Positions 16,781-24,505 of a stretch of DNA of 64,000 bases are shown here, in pieces. The notes under the pieces are model-generated. The model did not search any database. It saw only the letters and a program-made list of their open reading frames with translations, and was not told the DNA's origin. Numbering within the stretch: position 1 is the stretch's first letter; every line of letters starts with the position of its first letter. Source of the stretch: JAMWDF01 sp964645405 (GTDB taxonomy: Bacteria > Ratteibacteria > UBA8468 > B48-G9 > DSTR01); assembly GCA_964645405.1 (NCBI GenBank), contig CAZYCA010000016.1, positions 62,001-126,000 of the forward strand, in the 5' to 3' direction. A program made the translations under genes and the position numbers.

Positions 16781-17920
16781 GTGGAAGCAAAATGTCGTCT
16801 TCCTTTAGCCGTACAGAAAATTTTTGCTGCCAGTCATTGCGGTGTAGCTTTTCTGGGTGGGTCTTTAACCACAGGTGTTGGTGCCAGCAATACAGCTGAG
16901 ACTTCCTGGAGGGCTCTTTTCCTTAAGTATCTTTACCGCCGTTACCATCCTGTCTATCACAATCAGGTAACAGAAATTATGGGTGCGGTAGGTGCCAGTG
17001 AATCCTTTGTGACTGCTTTCACGATGGAACGGAATGTTCTCAGACACAATCCTGACCTTGCACTGGTGGAATTCTGTGTCAATGATAGGGGTGTTCCGGA
17101 CAAGAACCTTGTCTGGAAAGGGATGGAAGGAATAGTAAGGCAGCTACTAATGGCAAAAAGCAGATGCGACGTCATGATTCTGGGAACAGGCTGTCGTCCG
17201 GGCACAGACCCTGCTACTGTAGATGGTCAAGTAGACCATTCTCTTCACCGTCGTATTGCGGATTACTATGATGTACCTTTTGTAGACATTCAGGGATACA
17301 TCAACAATGCCCTCAGACACCGTGGTCAGAACTGGGATGATGTCAGCATTGAATTTGAAGAAAAGGATAACGTTCATCTAAATGATTACGGTAACTGGCT
17401 GGCTTTTGAAGCCATTCGTAATTGTTTTGAAGAAAATGTTACCGCTTTTTTGCAGGGAAGAAAAAAGGATTGGCGTCAACCAGTGCCACCGCCAATGGTT
17501 TCTGACGAACTGCAATTCACCAGGCTGGTGGATCCCTCTAAATCCCGTGATGTTATTTTAGAAGGAGAATGGAAGAAAAAAGATGAGGGTCTGGTGCCCT
17601 GGTACTTCGACAATCTTCTCATAGGTACACCAGGTTCAAAAATGACTTTCACTTTTCAGGGAACAGCAGTGGCTGTTTTTGGTCTCATGTATAACAACGG
17701 TTTGAAAGTTAATGCGGTTCTGGACGGAAAGAAAATTCCAGGTCCTTACCTTCTTCATTTTATTGAATTTGGAAAGGGATTTGTTCTGAGTCATGGACTG
17801 CCTTATGGACAGCATTGCCTGGAACTGACTGTGGCGGAACCTAGTAAGAGGCACAACAAACTGGAAAATCCTACGGCTCAGATTGGATACCTCGGGGTTG
17901 GTGGTGTAAAACCAGAGTAA
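16781..17920 (+). CDS. SGNH/GDSL-type esterase with C-terminal beta-sandwich
   Basis: I prefer the GTG at 16781 because GGAGGT ends 4 nt before it; an ATG at 16769 is the alternative, and the frame is open further upstream over the divergent gene. About 379 residues. Block I is AFLGGSLTTGVG (Ser nucleophile), block III EFCVNDRG, and NVHLNDYGNWL supplies the late His/Asp region. From ~260 on comes a beta-sandwich domain (MTFTFQGTAVAVFGLMYNNG), like the N-domain of two-part SGNH esterases but placed at the C-terminus. Likely role is deacylation of a glycan; no signal peptide is seen. It is divergent from the frameshifted SGNH gene. Confidence 0.8.
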   Translation: MEAKCRLPLAVQKIFAASHCGVAFLGGSLTTGVGASNTAETSWRALFLKYLYRRYHPVYHNQVTEIMGAVGASESFVTAFTMERNVLRHNPDLALVEFCVNDRGVPDKNLVWKGMEGIVRQLLMAKSRCDVMILGTGCRPGTDPATVDGQVDHSLHRRIADYYDVPFVDIQGYINNALRHRGQNWDDVSIEFEEKDNVHLNDYGNWLAFEAIRNCFEENVTAFLQGRKKDWRQPVPPPMVSDELQFTRLVDPSKSRDVILEGEWKKKDEGLVPWYFDNLLIGTPGSKMTFTFQGTAVAVFGLMYNNGLKVNAVLDGKKIPGPYLLHFIEFGKGFVLSHGLPYGQHCLELTVAEPSKRHNKLENPTAQIGYLGVGGVKPE

Positions 17921-17925
17921 TTATA

Positions 17926-17944
17926 AGAAAGGTTTTTCCTTTCT
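17926..17944. terminator. Short bidirectional terminator-like hairpin between convergent genes
   Basis: AGAAAGG, TTTTT loop, CCTTTCT: a perfect 7-bp stem between the SGNH stop (17920) and the stop of the minus-strand kinase-like gene (17943). The stem is A/T-rich, so strength is uncertain, but its site between two converging 3' ends fits a terminator. Confidence 0.45.
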
Positions 17945-18998
17945 AAATTTTCTGAAGGAAGCCAGAACTGCTCATTTTCCTGATTTCTCTTAACGGTAGA
18001 AAAACCCGGTCCAGAAGAAAGTCTATTTGTTTATTTTCCGCAACTTTTCTCAAACCATCAACCCGACAGAAAATCCATCTGGCTTCCATAAATACAGGCA
18101 GGAGTTTACACTCTGCTACCGTAAGAGGAAGAATCTTCTGATATGTTTCCAGAAAAAGAGTGACTTGTTTGGCGTCAAGAGTCATCGGCTGTGTGAGAGA
18201 AAAAATACTAAAACTCCTGTATCTTTTTTTCACGCGGGAACAGAAAAAGAGCAAACCATCAGTTAAATCACGAATCCGTGGTTGCCAGCTTACCCAGTCA
18301 AAATCAAAAATTCCACAGACACAGTTCTTACGGAAAAGAAGGTTGACCGGATGCCAGTCACCATGGATGAAAGTACCTGGTAATTTCCAGTAGTGAAAAT
18401 CCGGAAGCACTCTTAAAATTTCTTCCAGTTTCCTCTCTAATTTTTCTATCCGTTGTTTTTGTCTGTTATTGGCAGCATTTTTAATTTTTTGCAGGATGGC
18501 AGCTGCCACAGCCGGGTCATCATACCGGGGCAGGATTTTAGGAACAGGAGGAGAAAAGCATCTACCCAGCTGGTGAAAAAGAGCAAGGTGCCGGGCTACT
18601 GATTCTACTTCTTCAGGTAGAGACTGATATCTCTGCCCTGGAACAAAAGGATAAAGTTGATAAATCTGTCCGTTTTTGTTTACACACCGCTTTTTATCTC
18701 TGGTGAAACAGGGTGGGAAAACAGGTAACTTGTTGCGGTAAAGATAATCCTGGAAAGAGGATTCAAAGATTACGCGCTCTTGACTACTGTAACGGGGACT
18801 TCTTCTCTTTAAAAAAAATTTACCTTTGTCTGTGGTTATTATAATGTTACAGTTTGCTGTCCCGCCAGCCTTTTCTAATTTCAAAATCTCTGGTACCTTC
18901 TTCCAGTAGTGGGATAGAATTTCTTTTCCCAGCTCTACGGTAAAAATTTTCTCCCCTTTTTTCAAGTTTTTCTCTTTTTCGGTGAAAGGTTTCTGCAA
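17943..18998 (-). CDS. Aminoglycoside phosphotransferase/CotS-like kinase
   Basis: 351 residues from a TTG at 18998; the start is uncertain, as no strong ribosome site is seen and a TTG at 18965 is possible. Protein-kinase-like APH fold: ATP-site lysine in KFFLKRRSP (about 63), catalytic loop FIHGDWHPVNLLF (about 212) and the Mg-binding GIFDFDW (about 229). This set is shared by homoserine kinase II, CotS and choline/fructosamine kinases; the substrate is unknown. It converges with the SGNH gene and is divergent from the flavodoxin-fold gene. Confidence 0.75.
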   Translation of the reverse strand: MQKPFTEKEKNLKKGEKIFTVELGKEILSHYWKKVPEILKLEKAGGTANCNIIITTDKGKFFLKRRSPRYSSQERVIFESSFQDYLYRNKLPVFPPCFTRDKKRCVNKNGQIYQLYPFVPGQRYQSLPEEVESVARHLALFHQLGRCFSPPVPKILPRYDDPAVAAAILQKIKNAANNRQKQRIEKLERKLEEILRVLPDFHYWKLPGTFIHGDWHPVNLLFRKNCVCGIFDFDWVSWQPRIRDLTDGLLFFCSRVKKRYRSFSIFSLTQPMTLDAKQVTLFLETYQKILPLTVAECKLLPVFMEARWIFCRVDGLRKVAENKQIDFLLDRVFLPLREIRKMSSSGFLQKI

Positions 18999-19066
18999 CT
19001 ATTCTGTTTCTTCCCGGTCCTATTCCATGATAACATAGAAAGGGAAAATACCAGCAAGGACCAAGT

Positions 19067-19651
19067 ATGAAAGTGTTAGCCTTTAACGGGAGTGCCAGGA
19101 AAGATGGAAATTGCGCTTTCCTCATTCAACAGGTTTTCCAGCAACTACAGCAGGAAGGGATAGAGACAGAAATGATTCAGATGGCTGGTTGCAAAATCCA
19201 TGGCTGTCGTGCGTGTTATGGTTGTTTTCAGAAAAAAAACGGTTACTGCCAGTTTGATGACGATGAAATCAATTCCTGGATTGACAGGATAAGACAGGCT
19301 GACGGTCTTATCCTGGCTTCTCCTACCTATTTTTCTGATGTGACCACAGAGATGAAGGCTTTTATAGACCGGGTAGGATTTGTCGCCAGAGCCAACAATA
19401 ATTTCTTAGCCAGAAAGGTGGGAGCCTCTATCGTGGCTGTCAGACGTGCTGGAGCAATTCATGCTCTGGATACACTAAACCATTTTTTTCTCTGTCAGAG
19501 TATGTTTCTGGTAGGTTCCAGCTACTGGAACATTGGCATTGGCCGGGAGAAAGGGGAGGTGGAAAAGGACCAGGAAGGAATGCGCACGATGGCTATTCTT
19601 GGTCAGAATATGGCATGGCTTCTGAAAAAAATTGGTTCTGCCTCAAGGTAG
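19067..19651 (+). CDS. Flavodoxin-fold NAD(P)H-dependent FMN reductase-like protein
   Basis: 194 residues. The FMN phosphate loop is FNGSARKDGNC (about 5-15), followed by the cysteine-rich GCKIHGCRACYGCF (about 43-56) seen in iron-sulfur-flavoprotein/NADPH-dependent FMN reductase relatives. SPTYFSDVTTEMKAFIDR (about 86) is the second flavin loop. Whether it binds an Fe-S cluster is open; four Cys lie close together (C44, C49, C52, C55) but not in the exact compact motif of archaeal Isf. Its 3' end overlaps endonuclease V by 37 nt. Confidence 0.85.
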   Translation: MKVLAFNGSARKDGNCAFLIQQVFQQLQQEGIETEMIQMAGCKIHGCRACYGCFQKKNGYCQFDDDEINSWIDRIRQADGLILASPTYFSDVTTEMKAFIDRVGFVARANNNFLARKVGASIVAVRRAGAIHALDTLNHFFLCQSMFLVGSSYWNIGIGREKGEVEKDQEGMRTMAILGQNMAWLLKKIGSASR

Positions 19652-20343
19652 AACATTCCTGGAATGTTTCTCTTTCTCAAGCCAGCAGCATCCAGGAGAA
19701 GCTAAGACAGTACATCATCCGGGAAACTTCCCTGACAGGTGTCCGCAGAATAGCCGGTGTGGACTGTGCTTACACGGGAGAAGAAGGTGTGGCGGTAGTG
19801 GTAGTTTGCAGCTATCCTGATTTACAGGTGATAGCCCGGGAGATACAAATTGCCAGGGTGACATTTCCTTATCACAGTGGTTTTCTTGCTTTTCGTGAGG
19901 GACCACTTATTTTGAAGGTCCTTGCCAGGATGAAAGTAGAACCGGACCTTTTCTTTTTTAACGGTCATGGATTGCTCCACCCGAGGAATTTAGGACTGGC
20001 TACCCATCTGGGGATTCTTCTTGATAAACCGAGTATTGGCTGTGCCCGAAGGCTTATCAAGAATTTTCCTGGAATGGTAACAAAAGATGAGGGTGGTATA
20101 TCTTTTGTAGAATCCGGTGGAGAAAAAATAGGTGCAGTTTTAAGCAGTCCTGACAGCAGAAAAAAACTTTTTCTCTCCCCGGGTCACAGGGTAAGCCTGA
20201 AAGAAGCCATCTTTTATGTTACCAGCTGTTCTGTCAAAAACCTTTTACCGTTGCCGCTTTACCTGGCGCATCATCTCGCCAGCAAGGAGAAAAGAAAGTT
20301 GTCAGGGAAAAATGTCAGCAGAAAAGAAAATTTTTCGTCCTGA
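19615..20343 (+). CDS. nfi: Endonuclease V homologue with Asp-to-Asn change at a catalytic position
   Basis: 242 residues, start at the ATG overlapping the flavodoxin-fold gene. The Endo V fold is clear: RRIAGVDCAY (first metal Asp, about 43), FPYHSGFLAFREGP (Glu, about 88), HPRNLGLATHLGILLD and the KPSIGCARRLI segment. Family enzymes nick DNA near deoxyinosine. The conserved (V)DGHGxxHPR block here reads FFFNGHGLLHPR, with Asn (AAC) where the E. coli and Thermotoga enzymes have a metal-binding Asp. Activity may therefore be lost or altered. The 3' end overlaps the PfkB gene by ~32 nt. Confidence 0.9.
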   Translation: MASEKNWFCLKVEHSWNVSLSQASSIQEKLRQYIIRETSLTGVRRIAGVDCAYTGEEGVAVVVVCSYPDLQVIAREIQIARVTFPYHSGFLAFREGPLILKVLARMKVEPDLFFFNGHGLLHPRNLGLATHLGILLDKPSIGCARRLIKNFPGMVTKDEGGISFVESGGEKIGAVLSSPDSRKKLFLSPGHRVSLKEAIFYVTSCSVKNLLPLPLYLAHHLASKEKRKLSGKNVSRKENFSS

Positions 20344-21229
20344 TATAATCGGGATAGGTAACTGCGCAGTTGATTTACTCGGTATCTTTCCCCGTTACCC
20401 TGGACTGGATGAGAGAATTCAGGCTCTCAGACTTGAGATGCAGGGTGGGGGAGAGGCAGCCACGGCCATGGTGACAGCCAGCCGCCTGGGAGCAAAAACT
20501 TCCTTTATTGGCAAAATTGGTGATGACTACTTCGGTCAGTTTGCTGTACAACAGCTGAGAAAAGAAGGAGTGGATACTTCAAGGATGATAGTGGAGAAAA
20601 ACAGGTTTTCCCTCCTTTCCTTTATTGCTGTGGACAGGTTTTCCGGCAAGCGCACCATTTTCTGGTACCGCGGCGTCTCCCTCCTAAAAAAGAGTGAACT
20701 GGATAAGAAGTTTATCCTTTCCTGTTGTCTGCTTCATCTGGACCACAGGCATCTGGAGGCTAATTTAGCCGCTGCCAGCTGGGCGAAAAAGGCAGGTATT
20801 CCGGTAACACTGGATCTTGACCGGTGGAATGAAAAATTAAAATGGCTTCTGAGACAGGTAACTGTAGTTTGTGGTTCTCAATCGCTGGCTGCAGCTATTT
20901 CTGGTAGTCGTAAAAAGGCACTCCGGGAATTGAAAAAGTTAGGGCCTGAAGTTGTGATTTTAACCTTTGGTGAGGAAGGTTGTCTGGTGAAGTCTGAAGA
21001 GGAAGAGTTTCACCAGGTGGCGTTCAGAGTGCCTGTGGTGGATACTACCGGTGCTGGTGACGTCTTCCGCGGTGCTCTTTCCTTTGCCTGGTGGAAAAAG
21101 TGGCCCCTGCAGCAGGCTGTTAGATTTGCTGCGGCTGTGGCTGCGCTTAAGTGTACGAGATTAGGTGGCAGATCTGGTATCCCAACATTCCAGCAGACCA
21201 TGGCTTTCCTGAGAAGACAGAAAAGGTAA
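20312..21229 (+). CDS. PfkB-family carbohydrate kinase
   Basis: Start at the ATG 20312 (MSAEKK) with CAGGGA just upstream; the frame is open further but overlaps endonuclease V. About 305 residues. Ribokinase fold: N-terminal GIGNCAVDLL, substrate loop GGGEAATAMV and SRLGAKTSFIGKIGDDYFG, and the signature VVDTTGAGDVFRGAL (about 247) with catalytic Asp. Family members phosphorylate ribose, fructose, 2-keto-3-deoxygluconate or nucleosides. A sugar-acid substrate would fit the pectin context but is not shown by sequence. It is followed 4 nt later by the amidohydrolase pair. Confidence 0.9.
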   Translation: MSAEKKIFRPDIIGIGNCAVDLLGIFPRYPGLDERIQALRLEMQGGGEAATAMVTASRLGAKTSFIGKIGDDYFGQFAVQQLRKEGVDTSRMIVEKNRFSLLSFIAVDRFSGKRTIFWYRGVSLLKKSELDKKFILSCCLLHLDHRHLEANLAAASWAKKAGIPVTLDLDRWNEKLKWLLRQVTVVCGSQSLAAAISGSRKKALRELKKLGPEVVILTFGEEGCLVKSEEEEFHQVAFRVPVVDTTGAGDVFRGALSFAWWKKWPLQQAVRFAAAVAALKCTRLGGRSGIPTFQQTMAFLRRQKR

Positions 21230-21233
21230 GCGA

Positions 21234-22001
21234 ATGAAAGGTAAGATGGGTATCTACGATTTTCACGTCCATACCACCACAACAAAAATTCTTCCGCTTT
21301 TGGAGAGTGCAGCAAGGGCAGGAATTAGCCAGATGAATATTTTAGGAGATGTCCTTCGTTTCGGATATTACCCGGATGCACAGCAGATAAAGCAGATTAA
21401 CAAGGAAACAGCCTGCCTGATAAAAAAATACGATTTTTTAAAAGGTTTCTGTTTTATTAACCCTGGTCTGCCAGAAAAAGAAGTTCTCCAGGAAATGGAA
21501 AGATGTGCCATGTTAGGTTTTTCCGGTATAAAACTGGAAGCCAGTGTAAATGTTAGAGATTCACGCTTAAAACCGGTGATGAAGGCAGCCAGGAACCTGA
21601 AACTGATTGTTCTACACCATTCCTGGTATAAGACCACGGGAAAACTTCCCCGGGAATCAGAACCTGTTGATTTAGCTTTTCTGGCCGGTCGTTTTCCGGA
21701 AGTGCCGCTGGTGGTAGCGCATTTAAGAGGTTGTGGTTTCCGTGGCATCCAGGATTTGAAACCTTTTCCCCAGGTTTATTTTGATACCTCTGGTGGCCAG
21801 CCAGTAAGCGGAATTCTGGAGTATGCAGTGGAGCATCTCGGTCCGGAGAGAATAGTTTTTGGTTCTGACGTTTATTATCCAGGAGGACGGGATTTTGCAG
21901 TTCAGATTTCCTGTGTACAGAAAGCAGGTATTAAAGAGAAGGAAAAAAGACTTATTCTCAGTTTGAATGCTCAACGGCTGATGAAAAAAAATGATAGTTG
22001 A
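21234..22001 (+). CDS. Amidohydrolase-fold metal-dependent hydrolase (ligands intact)
   Basis: 255 residues; an internal ATG at 21246 is also possible. The amidohydrolase-2 metal set is complete: YDFHVHTTT (H-x-H, about 10), the His pair in LIVLHHSWY (about 122), VVAHLRGCG (about 161) and the terminal Asp in VFGSDVYYPGG (about 207). The barrel phrase GFSGIKLEAS is typical. Substrate unknown. It overlaps its degenerate partner by 11 nt, and the two probably form a coupled unit with the PfkB kinase. Confidence 0.8.
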   Translation: MKGKMGIYDFHVHTTTTKILPLLESAARAGISQMNILGDVLRFGYYPDAQQIKQINKETACLIKKYDFLKGFCFINPGLPEKEVLQEMERCAMLGFSGIKLEASVNVRDSRLKPVMKAARNLKLIVLHHSWYKTTGKLPRESEPVDLAFLAGRFPEVPLVVAHLRGCGFRGIQDLKPFPQVYFDTSGGQPVSGILEYAVEHLGPERIVFGSDVYYPGGRDFAVQISCVQKAGIKEKEKRLILSLNAQRLMKKNDS

Positions 22002-22728
22002 CTTCAATGTCCACTGGGGACACTGGCCCACAGGAAGATGGCCGTGGAAAACACTGCGTTCGTTAGTAAGGGAACTGGAAATTCTGAAAATTAGCAAAGC
22101 CTTAATTTCTTCTCTGGAAAGTGTCCTCTATCCTGACCCGGTAGAAACAGATAGCTTGCTGTTGAGAAAAATAAAACCGTTCCCTCTGTTTTTACCGGTA
22201 GGTACCATCAATCCGGTTATCTCCAGCTGGACAAAGCAGCTGACAGAAAAAAGATTTGTCGCCTTTAAACTACTGCCCGGTTACTGGAGTTGTTCTTTGA
22301 AGGAAAAGACTGTGAAAAAACTTTTTTCTGCACTGGAGCAGGCAGACCGTCCTGTCCTTCTCCAGATGAGGCTGGAAGATGAAAGAAGTCAGATATATCC
22401 CCTCCAGGTAGAAGCACCTTCTGTAGAAAATATAATTTCCCTGGCAAAAACCTTTCCCGACATTTCCCTGGTGGTTTTGAATGCTTATTTCGGGGAAGCA
22501 ACCCGGCTTGCCAGGCAACCTAACATTTATGTTGATTTATCTTTTGTGGAGAAATTTGAGACCTTGAACAGTTTTCTAAAAGAAGTACCAGCAGGAAAAA
22601 TTGTCTTTGGCAGTCATACTCCCTTTCTCTATCCTGCTGCTGCTTTAGCAAAGGTGAAGGCAGGTAAACCTTCTGTCAGGAAAGTCATTTTCTCCGGGAA
22701 TGCCAGAAGAATTCTGCCTTTAGATTAA
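21991..22728 (+). CDS. Amidohydrolase-fold protein lacking metal ligands (probable pseudoenzyme)
   Basis: 245 residues, same fold and length as its upstream neighbour: VDFNVHWGHWP at the start, FVAFKLLPGYW (about 91), a LVVLNAYFGEA strand (about 161), KIVFGSHTPFLYP (about 206) and the closing SGNARRILPL. Each expected ligand is changed: H-x-H is N-x-H, the mid-barrel His is replaced in VLLQMRLED, the next in VLNAYFG, and the final Asp is His in GSHTP. The gene is otherwise intact and translationally linked to the active-looking paralogue, so a structural or regulatory partner role is likely (inference). It converges on the dehydrogenase with a 4-nt overlap. Confidence 0.7.
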   Translation: MIVDFNVHWGHWPTGRWPWKTLRSLVRELEILKISKALISSLESVLYPDPVETDSLLLRKIKPFPLFLPVGTINPVISSWTKQLTEKRFVAFKLLPGYWSCSLKEKTVKKLFSALEQADRPVLLQMRLEDERSQIYPLQVEAPSVENIISLAKTFPDISLVVLNAYFGEATRLARQPNIYVDLSFVEKFETLNSFLKEVPAGKIVFGSHTPFLYPAAALAKVKAGKPSVRKVIFSGNARRILPLD

Positions 22729-23726
22729 GCCAGCTGCTTTAACTTCTCTTCAAAGACTTCGTTGAGTAAAGGACGTTGAGAAAAAAAGTTTTCCAGCTCT
22801 CTGAGGACAAATCTACCAATCCGGAAAAGATTCTGTTTCACAGCACCAGCGATGTGCGGGGTGAAAATTACATTGGAGAGAGACAAAAGCGGGTTGTCAG
22901 GGGAAGGTGGCTCCGGGTCAGTCACATCAAGGCAGGCAGTGAAACGTCCGGTCTTCAATTCTTCAAAGAGAGCCTTTTCCTCAATCAGGGAGCCTCTGGC
23001 GGTGTTGATAAGTATGGCACCGTCTTTAATAAGCCTCAACCGGGAAGCATTAAGCAGGTGATATGTTTCCGGTAAGGAAGGAGCATGAAGAGAGATGACA
23101 TCAGAGCGGGTAAGCAAATCTTCTACCTTTTCCACCTTCTCTCCACCTAAGGATGTTATCTCTTCTGCGGAAAGAGTGGGGTCATAACAGAGGATTTTCA
23201 CTTCAAAGTTTTTCACCAGCTTGAGAAAACATTTTCCCGCCCAGCCCAGCCCGATGATGCCCACGGTAAGGCCATATGGTTCTCTTACTTTTTCCAGCTC
23301 TTCCACATCACGCCAGGTACCGCGACGCACTTTTTCATTAAGCCAGTAAGTCCTTTTCATGGCGGAAAGCATCAATCCTAAAGCATGTTCTGCTACGCCG
23401 ATAGCAATAACAGGCGCTGCGGAACTGACCTTGATTTTGCGCTGCCAGAGCGCCTGGCTGACAAACGGTTTGACACTGCCAGCAGCATGGACAACCAGTT
23501 TAAGCTCTGTTGCCCCGGAAAGAAGTTTATCTTCCAGTCTGGGGCTTCCCCAGGAAGTGACACAGGCCTGGGCATTTTGCAACAGGCAAGGTGCCTGGTC
23601 TTCCGGGTTTCCTTTTGTAGCCTGTGCTATCTGGTATGTTTGCTGAAGTAAACGGAAATCCTCCGGACTGAAAATTTTCTTCACAATTTCCGGATTAACC
23701 AGAATAGCAACTTTGATTTTGCCCAT
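22725..23726 (-). CDS. D-isomer-specific 2-hydroxyacid dehydrogenase
   Basis: 333 residues. NAD-binding Rossmann motif VGIIGLGWAGKCFL (about 152) followed by YDPTLS. Catalytic residues fit the family: Arg in INTARGSLIEE (about 239), Glu in DVTDPEPPSPDNPL (about 268) and His in FTPHIAGAV (about 290). It interconverts a 2-keto acid and a D-2-hydroxy acid; relatives include phosphoglycerate, glycerate and hydroxypyruvate reductases. No ACT domain, so a SerA role is less likely. It converges with the amidohydrolase pair and is divergent from the pcm-like gene (63-nt gap that must hold both promoters). Confidence 0.88.
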   Translation of the reverse strand: MGKIKVAILVNPEIVKKIFSPEDFRLLQQTYQIAQATKGNPEDQAPCLLQNAQACVTSWGSPRLEDKLLSGATELKLVVHAAGSVKPFVSQALWQRKIKVSSAAPVIAIGVAEHALGLMLSAMKRTYWLNEKVRRGTWRDVEELEKVREPYGLTVGIIGLGWAGKCFLKLVKNFEVKILCYDPTLSAEEITSLGGEKVEKVEDLLTRSDVISLHAPSLPETYHLLNASRLRLIKDGAILINTARGSLIEEKALFEELKTGRFTACLDVTDPEPPSPDNPLLSLSNVIFTPHIAGAVKQNLFRIGRFVLRELENFFSQRPLLNEVFEEKLKQLA

Positions 23727-23789
23727 GGTTTTTATTTCAGCTTTCTATCAGTCATAGGTATAATTTTACCATGAATTACCAAAAAGGGG

Positions 23790-24500
23790 GTGGCTGTGGT
23801 TAAAATCCTGGTTATTCTGGGATTATTTCTTTTCTCCGGGCAGACTTTTCCAGAAGTGGATTATGCTGCTTTGCGAAAGAAAATGGTAGAAACACAAATA
23901 AAGGCAAGGGGTATCCGTGATATCCGGGTGCTTAAGGCTATGGAGAAGGTGGAGAGACATCTTTTCGTTCCTGAAGGTTTGAGACATCTGGCTTATGAAG
24001 ATTATCCTTTACCCATTGGAGAAGGACAGACCATTTCCCAGCCATATATTGTGGCTTTGATGACTGAACTTTTGTCCCTGAAACCATCTGAGAGGGTGCT
24101 GGAAATAGGTACTGGTTCTGGTTACCAGGCAGCAATTCTGGCAGAAATTTGCCGGCAGGTTTATACCATTGAAATTATTCCTGCTCTCGCAGAACGAGCA
24201 GAGAAAATTTTGGCTGAGCTGCAGTATAAAAACGTGAAAGTAAAATGCGGAGACGGATTTGCTGGCTGGAAAGAATTTGCTCCTTTTGATGGGATTATTG
24301 TTACCTGTGCTCCACCTTCTGTCCCGGGTCCTCTTCTGGAACAACTTGCTGAGGGTGGCAGGCTGGTGATACCTGTAGGTGAACAACTGCAGGATTTAAA
24401 ACTTATCCAGAAAATCAAAGGCAAGTGTCTGGAGAAAAATATCATCCCTGTCCGTTTTGTGCCGATGACCGGGCCTGGAGTGAAAGGGAAGGGGAACTGA
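23790..24500 (+). CDS. pcm: Protein-L-isoaspartate O-methyltransferase with N-terminal signal
   Basis: 236 residues from a GTG with AGGGGG just upstream. After a hydrophobic N-terminus (about residues 3-18, KILVILGLFLFS) the sequence is a full PCMT: MVETQIKARGI, the active-site loop YPLPIGEGQTISQP (about 71-84), the SAM motif LEIGTGSGYQAAILAE (about 106) and the GGRLVIPVGE strand (about 189). It repairs isoaspartyl residues by SAM-dependent methylation. Most bacterial PCMTs are cytosolic; the signal suggests a periplasmic or membrane-anchored form, which some Gram-negative lineages also have. SAM supply outside the cytoplasm is a problem for that model. Confidence 0.88.
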   Translation: MAVVKILVILGLFLFSGQTFPEVDYAALRKKMVETQIKARGIRDIRVLKAMEKVERHLFVPEGLRHLAYEDYPLPIGEGQTISQPYIVALMTELLSLKPSERVLEIGTGSGYQAAILAEICRQVYTIEIIPALAERAEKILAELQYKNVKVKCGDGFAGWKEFAPFDGIIVTCAPPSVPGPLLEQLAEGGRLVIPVGEQLQDLKLIQKIKGKCLEKNIIPVRFVPMTGPGVKGKGN

Positions 24501-24505
24501 TAATT

